Positions 38,093 to 46,930 of a stretch of 64,000 bases of DNA are shown in pieces. The notes below the pieces were generated by a model, which made no database searches, had not been told where the DNA came from, and saw only the letters and a program-made list of their open reading frames with translations. The position numbers were made by a program, and so were the translations under genes. The stretch is from Lysobacteraceae bacterium. Its GTDB lineage: Bacteria > Pseudomonadota > Gammaproteobacteria > Nitrococcales > AK92. Within the stretch, counting starts at the first letter, position 1, and every line of letters starts with the position of its first letter. Where the stretch lies: NCBI GenBank assembly GCA_012523465.1, contig JAAYIK010000005.1:121397-185396 (forward strand). Reading direction: 5' to 3'.

Positions 38093-39205
38093 ATGAATGC
38101 GGCACCGTCCTCCTCCGGCGAGACGTTCTACGCCCGCACGTTTGCGCTGGTTTCCCTGTTCCTGCTCGGACTGCTGACCTATCGCATCCTGCTTCCCGTC
38201 TATGCGGCGCTGGCCTGGGCCGCCTTCATCGCCTTTTTGCTGCACCCGCTGCATGTGCGTCTCACCCGCCTGCTGCGCGGCCGCCGCAATGTCTCGGCGG
38301 GCCTGCTGACCCTGCTCACGGTGCTGGTGATCCTGGGACCTATCACGGGCCTGGCGGCGACCTTCGCGGTGCAGGCGGAGGATTTGCTGCGCCTGGCGCA
38401 ACGCTTCACCAGCGAGCAGCTCGGCAGCGAACAGGCCGCCAAGGCCTCGGGGCTGCAGGCGCTGCTGGAGTGGCTGCAGAGCCGCTTCGGGATCACGCCC
38501 GACCAGATCCAGAAATGGACCACCGACGGCGCCCGCGGCGCCCTGGGCATGGCGGCCACGGTCGGCGGCAAGGTTTTCGTCGGCGCCCTGGGGACGGCGC
38601 TGGGCTTTACCATCAGCATGTTCACAGTGTTTTTCCTGGTCCGGGACGGCGCCGACATGATCAATACCGCCCGCGGCCTAATTCCCATGCCGCGGGCGGA
38701 CAAGCGCAACTTGTTCGAGCACCTGAGCGCAGTGGTGAACGCCGTCATCTACGGCACGGGCGTGACGGCCCTGGTCCAGGGCGCCTTGCTGGGGATAGGC
38801 TTTGCCATCATCGGCCTGCCCGCCCCGGTCGTGGTCGGCGTGCTGGGCGCGGTGCTGGCCTTGCTGCCGGTGGTGGGCACGCCGGTACTCTGGGGACCGG
38901 CAGCTCTGATCCTGATCTTGCAGGACCGTTGGGGGGCGGCGATCTTTCTGCTTGTCTGGGGCCTGGCGGTCAGCACCATCGACAACATCCTGCGGCCGGT
39001 GCTGGTCTCCGGCCGGGGCGCGCGCATCGGCACGCTGACGGTGTTCATCGGTATCATCGGCGGCGCCAGCGCCTTCGGCGCAGTCGGCTTGTTCCTGGGC
39101 CCGGTGGTACTGTCCATGGTCATGGCACTGGTGCGCTTCGCACTGGAGCGGCGTCAGCCGCAAGCCGGGCGCTCGGCCGCGGCAACCGATCATGACGCCG
39201 ATTGA
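38093..39205 (+). CDS. AI-2E family transporter (YdiK/PerM type)
   Basis: A 370-residue polytopic protein with the family's helix pattern. It has a pair of N-terminal helices (residues 13-50), a soluble loop (about 95-160), the conserved FTISMFTVFFLVRDG segment near 170, GVLGAVLALLPVVGTPVLWGPAA near 250, and DNILRPVLVSGRGARIGTL near 300. Members export AI-2 or act as Na+/H+ antiporters; the real substrate here is not decidable. GAGGGA precedes the ATG. Confidence 0.9.
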   Translation: MNAAPSSSGETFYARTFALVSLFLLGLLTYRILLPVYAALAWAAFIAFLLHPLHVRLTRLLRGRRNVSAGLLTLLTVLVILGPITGLAATFAVQAEDLLRLAQRFTSEQLGSEQAAKASGLQALLEWLQSRFGITPDQIQKWTTDGARGALGMAATVGGKVFVGALGTALGFTISMFTVFFLVRDGADMINTARGLIPMPRADKRNLFEHLSAVVNAVIYGTGVTALVQGALLGIGFAIIGLPAPVVVGVLGAVLALLPVVGTPVLWGPAALILILQDRWGAAIFLLVWGLAVSTIDNILRPVLVSGRGARIGTLTVFIGIIGGASAFGAVGLFLGPVVLSMVMALVRFALERRQPQAGRSAAATDHDAD

Positions 39206-39216
39206 GCGCCAGCCCG

Positions 39217-40650
39217 TTACAGCACCCACCCTAGCAGGACCAGCAGCAGCGACAGCAGTGCAAAGCTGCCCAGGGTGTAGCGGCCGTTCCAGCGATAGCC
39301 CAGCTCGGCCGGCGGAACGCCGGCCAGCCGCGACAGCAGCAGCACCGACGCGGTCAGCGGGGAGAAATTGATCGCCAGCGCCCAGGAGCACATGTAGGCC
39401 AGTCCCATCAGCGCCGGCGCGACGTCGAGGACGCGCGGATCCGGCAGCGCTGCCGCCAGCAGGGTCACGGAGACGATGGGATTGAGTCCGACATTGCTGC
39501 CCAGAACCACCAAGGCCATCAGGAAGATGGCCGCCAACGGCCCGCTCAGATGCAGCGACTGCAGCGCGTTGGCGATGAGGTCCGGGGGCAGCATGGCCGC
39601 CAGCAGCACGCCTGTGAAGCCGGCCCCTCCCAGGATGCCCACCTCGGAGCGCAGGGAGGGGAACAAGTCCAGGCTGCGCCGTCCCAGCCGGACGCTGGCA
39701 TAGTGCAGCGCCTTCAGTGCGCCATGGCGCCTGCGCTGCGCTGCCATCCAGAGCAGTCCCATGGGCGGCGCCGACAGCAGGATGGCCAGCACCAGCGGAA
39801 TCCGCAGCAACAACTCCAGGCCGATGGCGACGCCGACGATGCCGAGCACCAGGGCCAAAAAGCGCAGCTGCGGCCCCCAGCCGCCGCTAGTATCCAATGG
39901 CGGCACCAGCGCCCTCAGGTGACGTGGAGCATTGCGCCTGTCCAGCCACCAGCCGTAACCGAGCAGCAGGGCAGCCGCCAGAAAACCCAGCGGCAGCACG
40001 TCATGCCAGCGCAGCTCCGGGAAGCTGGACAGCACCACCACCAGTGTGATGGAGAAGGGCGACGCCAGCGGCGTCAGGGAAAACCCGCGCAGCAGAGCCA
40101 GCGTCATGCGCCGACCGCGCGCCTGCTGGATTTCCCGGTTGCCGCCGGCAGCTCGCAGCGTGTTGCTGCGCGAGGTCATCACGCCCAGCAGGTTGATGGC
40201 ACCGATGTTGAGAATGATGCCGAACAGCAACGAGCCGGAGCTAAGGGTCAGATAGCGCTTGGCGGGCGGCTGGTTGATGATGCGGTAGCCGCACTCGCGC
40301 ACCAGCTTCGAGGTGGCGGCGGCCTCGCGCAGGAAGGACAGCGCAGTGACGAAGGTGGCGTAATAGGCGGCGCGGTCGAAGGCTTGCCGCAGCACGCTCA
40401 GAGGCTGCGGATGCAGCAGCGGCAGCAGCACCAGCGCGGCAAAGGCGATCCACAGCAGCAGCCGGTTGATGCGCGGCAGCCGCGGCCACTCGGCCAGCAC
40501 GTAGACCAGCAGGGCGGCATACCCCAACAGCGCGAGATCGTCGATCAGACCCAGCGCCCGCAGCAGGGTCGTGACGAGAACAATGGGCAGACTGAGTGCG
40601 GCAAGCTGCACTCGCCGCGGCGCCTCGTGCCAGCGCAATGCTGCGATCAT
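39217..40650 (-). CDS. Large polytopic membrane protein of unknown function
   Basis: A 477-residue protein with about 11-13 hydrophobic segments. Two similar elements, LFGIILNIGAINLLGV in the first half and GSNVGLNPIVSVTLL in the second, recall the inverted repeats of ion-transporter-superfamily carriers, but I cannot name a family. Its ATG is directly preceded, with no gap, by ten Gs on the coding strand (40651-40660), which is unusual (see findings). It converges with the AI-2E-type gene. Confidence 0.75.
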   Translation of the reverse strand: MIAALRWHEAPRRVQLAALSLPIVLVTTLLRALGLIDDLALLGYAALLVYVLAEWPRLPRINRLLLWIAFAALVLLPLLHPQPLSVLRQAFDRAAYYATFVTALSFLREAAATSKLVRECGYRIINQPPAKRYLTLSSGSLLFGIILNIGAINLLGVMTSRSNTLRAAGGNREIQQARGRRMTLALLRGFSLTPLASPFSITLVVVLSSFPELRWHDVLPLGFLAAALLLGYGWWLDRRNAPRHLRALVPPLDTSGGWGPQLRFLALVLGIVGVAIGLELLLRIPLVLAILLSAPPMGLLWMAAQRRRHGALKALHYASVRLGRRSLDLFPSLRSEVGILGGAGFTGVLLAAMLPPDLIANALQSLHLSGPLAAIFLMALVVLGSNVGLNPIVSVTLLAAALPDPRVLDVAPALMGLAYMCSWALAINFSPLTASVLLLSRLAGVPPAELGYRWNGRYTLGSFALLSLLLVLLGWVL

Positions 40651-40660
40651 CCCCCCCCCC
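40651..40660. repeat. Homopolymeric G10 tract (coding strand) next to a start codon
   Basis: Ten consecutive Cs on the plus strand, thus ten Gs on the coding strand of the membrane-protein gene, ending directly at its ATG. The tract covers the position of the ribosome site. Tracts of this length can slip during replication. Confidence 0.8.
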
Positions 40661-40699
40661 GGCGTGCAAGCGGCGGACGCTGGACGCGCCCGCCGCCGT

Positions 40700-42277
40700 C
40701 TAATCGTCGAGCTGCGCTGCCATCTCGGCCAGCCGGCTTTTGAGGATCTTGCCGCTCGCGGTGGCAGGGAGAGAGTCCATGAAAATGTAGTGCGACGGGC
40801 GCTTGTACCCGGCCAGATGCTGGGCAGCGTACTCGCGCAGGGCTTCCGGCGTCAGCCCGGAGCCAGCCACCGGCTGCACGAAGGCCACGACCTCCTCATT
40901 GCCAGGCACGCTCCGCCCCACCACGGCCGACAGCACCACATCTGGATGCGAATTGAGCACTGCCTCCACATCCGGCGGATAGACGTTGAAGCCGGAGCGG
41001 ATGATCAGTTCCTTGGAACGGCCGACGATGTACAGATTGCCCGCGTCGTCGAAGCGCGCCAGGTCACCGGTGTTGAGCCAGCCGTCCGGCGAGATAGCCT
41101 GGGCCGTGGCCTCGGGATTGCGGTAATAGCCCTTCATCAGGTTGGGACCGCGCACCCACAGCTCGCCCACCTCGCCAGCCGGCACCGGATTGCCCTGAAA
41201 GTCCAGCAACTTGGCCTCCAGGCCGGGCAGCAGCTTGCCGACCGTGGTGGTCTGGTGATGCTCGCCGATCCGGGTCTGGCTGATGGTCGGGCTGGCCTCG
41301 GTCAGCCCGTAGCCGTTGTGCAAGGTGCAGCCGAAGACCCGCTCGACCCGGCTCTTGAGGTCCAGATCCAGGGGCGCGCCGCCCGCCGACATGTAATCCA
41401 GCGCCCTGGGACGCAGCACATGGCCACGCTTGTCCAGATACTCCAGCGTGCGGGCATACATAGCCGGCACGCCCTGCAGCACGGCGATCGGCTCTTGCTC
41501 CAGAGCATTCACCAGGGCTTCCGGATCGAAGCGGGGCACCGTGTGCAGGCAGGCGCCGTTGGCCAGCGAGCCGATGCACACCGACGACAGCCCGAACACG
41601 TGCGAGGTCGGCAGCACGCCATAGACATGTCGGCCCGGTTGCAGACTGCGCATGCCGCCGCTAACCAGGCCGATGTAAAGCAGGCCGCGGTGGGTCAGCA
41701 TCACCCCCTTGGGCGTGCCGGTGGTGCCGGAGGTGTAGATCATGGCGGCCACCTGCTCGGCACCGCTGGCTGCCACCGGCTCCGGCTCGGAGTCTTCGGC
41801 CAGCGGGCCGACCATGAGCCGGCCCAGCGGCGGGACCTCCGCCTCGACCGCGCCCTGACGGCGGCCGTGCTCGGCCGCCTCGGGGGAGACGTCGATGGTG
41901 TAGAGCACCCGGCGCGGCCGGCAATTGGCCTGGATGGTGGCGATCTCGTTGGGCGCCAGCCGGGCGTTGATGATGGCCACCCAGACGTCCAGGCGGCTGG
42001 CGGCCAGCAGCAGGGAGACCAGGGCGCGGCCGTTCTCGCTCACCACCATCAGCCGATCGCCCGGGCGCAGCCCCTGCTCCCGCAGCCACTGCTCAGCGGC
42101 GTCGACCGCCTGGCCGAGCTCCCGGTACGTCCAGCGCACCTCGTGGTCGACCAGCGCCTCGGCATCGGGGCTGCGCCGGATCCACTCCTCGACCGCCAGA
42201 TGCAGCCGGTCAGGCAGGGCCGCGATGACCTCGCTGGCCCAGCGACCGTTGATCAGCTCGTCTTCCCCGCGGATCAA
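40700..42277 (-). CDS. Acyl-CoA synthetase (AMP-forming), fatty-acid or dicarboxylic-acid ligase
   Basis: A 525-residue ANL-superfamily ligase. Motifs: the P-loop YTSGTTGTPKG, GYGLTEASP, WLNTGDLARFDD, and the hinge GRSKELIIRSGFNVYP. The catalytic lysine is in ATASGKIL near the end. It activates a carboxylic acid as the CoA thioester through an acyl-AMP. The start codon is TTG at 42275-42277, overlapping the acyl-CoA dehydrogenase stop (TTGA) with GGGAGG seven bases upstream, so the two genes are coupled. Substrate not set by sequence. Confidence 0.9.
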   Translation of the reverse strand: MIRGEDELINGRWASEVIAALPDRLHLAVEEWIRRSPDAEALVDHEVRWTYRELGQAVDAAEQWLREQGLRPGDRLMVVSENGRALVSLLLAASRLDVWVAIINARLAPNEIATIQANCRPRRVLYTIDVSPEAAEHGRRQGAVEAEVPPLGRLMVGPLAEDSEPEPVAASGAEQVAAMIYTSGTTGTPKGVMLTHRGLLYIGLVSGGMRSLQPGRHVYGVLPTSHVFGLSSVCIGSLANGACLHTVPRFDPEALVNALEQEPIAVLQGVPAMYARTLEYLDKRGHVLRPRALDYMSAGGAPLDLDLKSRVERVFGCTLHNGYGLTEASPTISQTRIGEHHQTTTVGKLLPGLEAKLLDFQGNPVPAGEVGELWVRGPNLMKGYYRNPEATAQAISPDGWLNTGDLARFDDAGNLYIVGRSKELIIRSGFNVYPPDVEAVLNSHPDVVLSAVVGRSVPGNEEVVAFVQPVAGSGLTPEALREYAAQHLAGYKRPSHYIFMDSLPATASGKILKSRLAEMAAQLDD

Positions 42278-43422
42278 GACTGGGCCTCCCGAACCATGTT
42301 GCGCGCGATGACGATCTGCTGGATCTGGGTGGTACCTTCGTAGATGCGGAACAGCCGCACGTCGCGGTAGAAGCGCTCGATGCCGTAATCAGCGATGTAG
42401 CCCGCGCCACCGTGGATCTGCACCGCCCGGTCCGCCACCCGGCCGACCATCTCCGAGCAGAACATCTTGCAGCAGGCGGCTTCCATGCTGACCCGCTCGC
42501 CGTTGTCCATCTTGCGCGCCGCTTCCAGCACCATGCTGCGGGCGGCGTAGGCCTCGGCCTTGCTGTCGGCCAACATGGCCTGGATCAGCTGATGCTCGGC
42601 GATGGGCTTGCCGAACTGCCGGCGTTCGATGGCGTAGCGCAGGGAATCCTCGATCAGGCGTTCGGCCACGCCGACGCAAACCGCCGAGATGTGCAACCGG
42701 CCCCGGTCCAGCACCTTCATGGCCGTCTTGAAGCCCTGCCCTTCCTTGAGGCCGATGATGTTCTCGGCCGGCACCCGGCAGTTCTCGAAGATGATGTCGC
42801 AGGTGTGGGCGCCGCGCTGGCCCATCTTGCGGTCCGGCTTGCCGCGGATCAGTCCTGGGGTGTCGCCCTCGACGATGAAGGCGCTGATGCCGCCAGCCCC
42901 CTCACCGCCGGTGCGCGCCATCACAGTGAAGATGCCCGCGATCGGGCCGTTGGTGATGAAGCGCTTAGTACCGTTGAGAACGTAGTGGTCGCCGTCACGC
43001 TCGGCGCGGGTCTTGAGCGAGGCGGCGTCGGAGCCGACGTCGGGCGCGGTCAGGCAGAAGGCGCCGATCAGCTCGCCAGACGCCAGGCGCGGCAGATACT
43101 TGCGCTTCTGCTCCTCGGTGCCGTCGAGCAGGATGCCCTGAGAGCCGATGCCGTTGTTAGTGCCGAAGATGGAACGGAAGGCCGGCGAGGTCTTGCCGAT
43201 CTCGAAGGCCACCAGCACCTCCTCTTCCATCGTCAGGCCGAGGCCGCCGTACTCCTCGGGGATGGACAGGCCGAACAGGCCCATCTCCTTCATCTCCTGG
43301 ACGATGTCCTCGGGAATGACGTCTTCTTCGGCGACACGCTCTTCCGCTGGGATCAGCCGTTCACGCACGAAGCGCGAAATGGTGTCCAGCAACTGGTTGA
43401 GCGTTTCCTGGTCACGAATCAT
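42274..43422 (-). CDS. Acyl-CoA dehydrogenase
   Basis: A 382-residue FAD enzyme. Signatures: IPEEYGGLGLTMEE, the FAD-contact AFCLTAPDVGSDAA, IHGGAGYIADYGIER, and the catalytic Glu in RIYEGTTQIQ near the C-terminus. It oxidises an acyl-CoA to the 2,3-enoyl-CoA and gives electrons to ETF, whose genes are 6 kb away. AGGAG lies before the ATG. Coupled with the ligase downstream. Confidence 0.92.
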   Translation of the reverse strand: MIRDQETLNQLLDTISRFVRERLIPAEERVAEEDVIPEDIVQEMKEMGLFGLSIPEEYGGLGLTMEEEVLVAFEIGKTSPAFRSIFGTNNGIGSQGILLDGTEEQKRKYLPRLASGELIGAFCLTAPDVGSDAASLKTRAERDGDHYVLNGTKRFITNGPIAGIFTVMARTGGEGAGGISAFIVEGDTPGLIRGKPDRKMGQRGAHTCDIIFENCRVPAENIIGLKEGQGFKTAMKVLDRGRLHISAVCVGVAERLIEDSLRYAIERRQFGKPIAEHQLIQAMLADSKAEAYAARSMVLEAARKMDNGERVSMEAACCKMFCSEMVGRVADRAVQIHGGAGYIADYGIERFYRDVRLFRIYEGTTQIQQIVIARNMVREAQS

Positions 43423-43448
43423 GTGAAACTCCTAGATGAAATGTCCCG

Positions 43449-44237
43449 CTACATCCGGGAAAGAATGTTTCTGACGTTGTTGACCATCTGCCGCAGCTTG
43501 GGGCCCAGTTCCTCGTCCAGACGCTGCTGATCCAGCAGGAACGATGGTCCGCCGCAATTGAACGCGACGACAGTGGAATCGGGCAGCACCAGCGGCACCC
43601 CGACAGCGTTGACATCGGGCGACCAGTCGCCCCGGGAGCTGACGTAGCCCCGGGTCCTGTACTCCTCGACCGCCGCTTCGATCCCGGCCTTGACCTCCGG
43701 CCACTTGTCCTTGTAGTGGCGCTGCATGCGCTCCATCAAATAGGCCCGCTCCACGTCCGGCACCACCGCCAGCAGAGCCCGCCCCATGGCCGTGGTCGCC
43801 AGCGGAATGCGCGAGCCGACGTCGAGCCGCAGCGTCAGCGCCCCCTGCCCCTGGCAGTTCTCCAGATAAATCATTTGCAGCCGGTCGCGGGTGCCCAGCG
43901 CGACCGAGATGTCGAGCTCCTGCGCCAACTCCTCCATCAACGGCTTGGCCACCTGGCGGATGCCGAAGCTGGCCAGGCAGGCATAGCCCAAGGCCAGCAC
44001 GCCGGCCGCCGGCGAGTACTTGGCAAGCCGCGGGTTGTAGGTGAGGTAGCCGAGCTCGGTCAAGGTATAGGTAAGGCGCGAGATGGTCGGCCTGGGCAGG
44101 CCGGTACGCTCTGCCAGCTCCTGGTTGCCGAGCATGGTATGGCCAGGCTCGAAAGCGCGTAGAATTTCCAGCCCACGGGCCAGGGCCGTCACGAAGTTTC
44201 TATTTTTCTTCTCTGTTTTCTTTGTTGTTTCGTTCAC
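43449..44237 (-). CDS. IclR-family regulator, PcaR/PobR-like
   Basis: A 262-residue regulator with an N-terminal winged HTH (about 18-75, ALARGLEILRAFEPGH and ELAERTGLPRPTISRL) and an IclR effector domain. The PcaR/PobR/PcaU subgroup is suggested by the arrangement SRIPLATTAMGRALLA. The start is a GTG at 44237 with GAGAGGGG six bases upstream. An ATG further up (44255) is an alternative. It is divergent from the thiolase gene and probably controls it through sites between them. Confidence 0.88.
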   Translation of the reverse strand: MNETTKKTEKKNRNFVTALARGLEILRAFEPGHTMLGNQELAERTGLPRPTISRLTYTLTELGYLTYNPRLAKYSPAAGVLALGYACLASFGIRQVAKPLMEELAQELDISVALGTRDRLQMIYLENCQGQGALTLRLDVGSRIPLATTAMGRALLAVVPDVERAYLMERMQRHYKDKWPEVKAGIEAAVEEYRTRGYVSSRGDWSPDVNAVGVPLVLPDSTVVAFNCGGPSFLLDQQRLDEELGPKLRQMVNNVRNILSRM

Positions 44238-44323
44238 AACTGCCCCTCTCGACATCGACTGCAGACTCGTGCAGCCGAGTTTGCATCGGAATGTGTCACG
44301 GCCTATTCTGTGTGTCAAGTTTT

Positions 44324-44338
44324 CGGAATACAGTTCCG
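44324..44338. promoter_or_regulatory. Dyad between the IclR gene and the thiolase gene
   Basis: CGGAA-TACAG-TTCCG, a perfect 5-5-5 inverted repeat. GGAA/TTCC half-sites are common in IclR-family operators, so this is a candidate for the adjacent regulator. Confidence 0.35.
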
Positions 44339-44424
44339 CATAGCGGTCAAGCCATCCAGGAATCGGTCAACCCCTTGCATACACGCGACAACCATCGCAG
44401 GATCGGCCACCGAAATAGAACATA

Positions 44425-44437
44425 GAACACCGTGTTC
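44425..44437. promoter_or_regulatory. Second dyad upstream of the thiolase gene
   Basis: GAACAC-C-GTGTTC, a perfect 6-1-6 inverted repeat, ending 52 bases before the thiolase ATG. A possible operator or -35-region overlap; it is unlike the other dyad, so both cannot be copies of one site. Confidence 0.3.
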
Positions 44438-44489
44438 GTTCCGGCTGCCGCCCTGCTCGACGCAGACATGATGTAGTGGAGAAAACAGC

Positions 44490-45689
44490 ATGCTGAACGC
44501 TTATATATATGACGGCCTGCGCTCCCCCTTCGGACGCCATGCCGGCGCGCTGTCCATGATCCGTCCCGACGACCTGCTGGCGGAAGTCATCCGCGCCCTG
44601 GTTCAGCGCAACGGCTTCGATCCGGCGAACATTGAGGACGTGATCGCCGGCTGCACCAACCAGGCCGGCGAGGATGCCCGCAACGTCGCCCGTCATGCCG
44701 GGCTGCTGGCTGGGCTGCCGATCGAGACCGGCGGCATGACGGTCAACCGCCTGTGCGGCAGCGGTCTGGCCGCGCTGTCCATTGCCGCCCAGGCCATCAC
44801 CTGCAGCGAGGGCAGTCTGTTCGTCGCCGGCGGCGTGGAAAGCATGAGCCGCGCGCCCTTCGTCATCAGCAAGGCCGAGCGCCCCTTCAGCCGCGAAGCA
44901 AAGCTGTTCGACTCCACCATCGGCGCCCGCTTCCCCAACCCCAAGATCGAAGCGCAGTTCGGCAACGACACCATGCCGCAGACCGCCGATAATATCGCCA
45001 AGGACCTGGGCATCTCACGCGAGGAGAGCGACCGCTTCGCCGCCGCCTCCCAGGCCAAGTACGAAGCCGCGCGGGCCGACGGCTTCTTCAAGGACGAGAT
45101 CCTGCCCATCGAGGTCCCCAAGGGGCGCAAGGAGACCATGCTGGTCGAGGCCGACGAGCACCCGCGCCCCGGCACGACGGTCGAGAAGCTAGCCACCCTG
45201 CCGACCCTGTTCGAGGGCGGCGTGGTGACGGCCGGCAACGCCTCCGGCGTCAATGACGGCGCTGCCGCGCTGCTGGTGGGCTCCCTCGAGATCGGCGAGA
45301 AAACTGGCATCAAGCCGCGCGCCCGGGTACTCTCAAGCGCCATCGCTGGGGTACCGCCGCGGGTCATGGGGCTGGGACCGGTCCCGGCCTCGCAAAAGGC
45401 GCTGGAGCGAGCCGGACTGACCCTGAACGATATGGACGTCATCGAGATCAACGAGGCCTTCGCCACCCAGGTTCTGGGCTGCCTCAATCAACTCGGCCTC
45501 GCCTATGACGATCCACGCGTCAACCCCAACGGCGGCGCCATCGCCGTGGGCCACCCCCTGGGTGCCAGCGGCGCCCGCATCGCTCTGACGGCGCTGCGGC
45601 AGCTGGAGCGCACCGGCGGCCGTTACGCTCTGATCAGCATGTGCATCGGGGTCGGCCAGGGAATTGCCGTCATCATCGAGCGGGTTTGA
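44490..45689 (+). CDS. Thiolase, PcaF-like (beta-ketoadipyl-CoA or acetyl-CoA acyltransferase)
   Basis: A 399-residue thiolase. Catalytic residues: C89 in [10 protein letters not shown]355 in [11 protein letters not shown] and C385 in SMCIGVGQG. The segment [24 protein letters not shown] is typical of PcaF and PaaJ thiolases. It cleaves a 3-oxoacyl-CoA to acetyl-CoA plus a shorter acyl-CoA. TGGAG precedes the ATG. Followed after 35 bases by gcdH, so likely an operon. The exact substrate is not certain. Confidence 0.9.
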   Translation: MLNAYIYDGLRSPFGRHAGALSMIRPDDLLAEVIRALVQRNGFDPANIEDVIAGCTNQAGEDARNVARHAGLLAGLPIETGGMTVNRLCGSGLAALSIAAQAITCSEGSLFVAGGVESMSRAPFVISKAERPFSREAKLFDSTIGARFPNPKIEAQFGNDTMPQTADNIAKDLGISREESDRFAAASQAKYEAARADGFFKDEILPIEVPKGRKETMLVEADEHPRPGTTVEKLATLPTLFEGGVVTAGNASGVNDGAAALLVGSLEIGEKTGIKPRARVLSSAIAGVPPRVMGLGPVPASQKALERAGLTLNDMDVIEINEAFATQVLGCLNQLGLAYDDPRVNPNGGAIAVGHPLGASGARIALTALRQLERTGGRYALISMCIGVGQGIAVIIERV

Positions 45690-45724
45690 AGACTGATTGA
45701 CGTTTGCCAACAGAGAGAGTGACC

Positions 45725-46897
45725 ATGAGCCGATTCACCTGGGATGACCCGTTGCTGCTTGAGACCGCGCTCACCGACGAGGAGCGCATGGTGCGGGACA
45801 GCGCCCATGAATACTGCCAGACCAAGCTGATGCCGCGGGTCCTCGAAGCCAACCGCCATGAGCGCTTCGACCGCGAGATCATGACCGAGATGGGAGCGCT
45901 CGGCTTCCTGGGCGCCACCCTGCCCGAGCAGTACGGCGGCGCTGGCGTCAACCATGTTTGCTACGGCCTGATCGCTCGCGAGGTCGAGCGCGTCGACTCC
46001 GGCTATCGCTCGGCGATGAGCGTGCAGTCCTCGCTGGTGATGCATCCGATTTACGAGTACGGCAGCGAAGAGCAGCGGCAGAAGTACCTGCCCAAGCTGG
46101 CCAGCGGCGAGTGGGTCGGCTGTTTCGGCCTCACCGAGCCCGACCATGGTTCCGACCCCGGCTCCATGGCCACCCGCGCCACCAAGGTCGACGGCGGCTA
46201 CCTGCTCAACGGCGCCAAGACCTGGATCACCAACGCGCCCATCGCCGACGTGTTGGTGGTCTGGGCCAAGCTCGACGGCGTGGTCCGCGGCTTCATCCTT
46301 GAGCGCGGCATGGAAGGCCTGTCGACGCCGGTGATCGAGGGCAAGTTCGCGCTGCGCGCCTCCATCACCGGGCAGATCTTCATGGAAAACGTGTTCGTGC
46401 CCGAGGAGAACCTGCTGCCCAACGCGTCCGGCCTGAGCGGCCCCTTCGGCTGCCTCAACAAGGCCCGCTACGGCATCGCCTGGGGCGCGATGGGCGCGGC
46501 TGAGTTCTGCTGGCACGCCGCCCGTAACTACACCCTCGAGCGCAAGCAGTTCGGCCGGCCGCTGGCAGCCAACCAGCTGATCCAGAAAAAGCTCGCCGAC
46601 ATGCAGACCGAGATTACGCTCGGGCTGCACGCCTGCCTGCGCCTGGGCCGACTGATCGACGAGGGCAACTGGGCACCCGAGATGGTCTCGCTGCTCAAGC
46701 GCAACAACTGCGGCAAGGCGCTGGACATCGCCCGCATGGCTCGCGACATGCACGGCGGCAACGGCATCTCGGACGAATACCACGTCATCCGCCATGTCAT
46801 GAACCTCGAGGCGGTCAACACCTACGAGGGTACCCATGACATCCACGCCCTCATCCTCGGCCGCGCCCAGACTGGCATCCAGGCCTTCAAGGCCTGA
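45725..46897 (+). CDS. gcdH: Glutaryl-CoA dehydrogenase
   Basis: A 390-residue acyl-CoA dehydrogenase of the decarboxylating type, converting glutaryl-CoA to crotonyl-CoA and CO2. Diagnostic features are the [16 protein letters not shown] segment, with the substrate-carboxylate Arg and Ser, and the catalytic E368 in [10 protein letters not shown]. The start at 45725 (MSRFTW) is preceded by GAGAG. Electrons pass to ETF. Located between the thiolase and ETF-QO genes. Confidence 0.93.
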   Translation: MSRFTWDDPLLLETALTDEERMVRDSAHEYCQTKLMPRVLEANRHERFDREIMTEMGALGFLGATLPEQYGGAGVNHVCYGLIAREVERVDSGYRSAMSVQSSLVMHPIYEYGSEEQRQKYLPKLASGEWVGCFGLTEPDHGSDPGSMATRATKVDGGYLLNGAKTWITNAPIADVLVVWAKLDGVVRGFILERGMEGLSTPVIEGKFALRASITGQIFMENVFVPEENLLPNASGLSGPFGCLNKARYGIAWGAMGAAEFCWHAARNYTLERKQFGRPLAANQLIQKKLADMQTEITLGLHACLRLGRLIDEGNWAPEMVSLLKRNNCGKALDIARMARDMHGGNGISDEYHVIRHVMNLEAVNTYEGTHDIHALILGRAQTGIQAFKA

Positions 46898-46930
46898 CCG
46901 GACTGCCCGAGCATTAAGGAGAATCTCGAG

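Noticed and set aside
39550..40743. 397-codon plus-strand ORF rich in Gln and His
   Set aside because: Low-complexity antisense of the membrane-protein gene.
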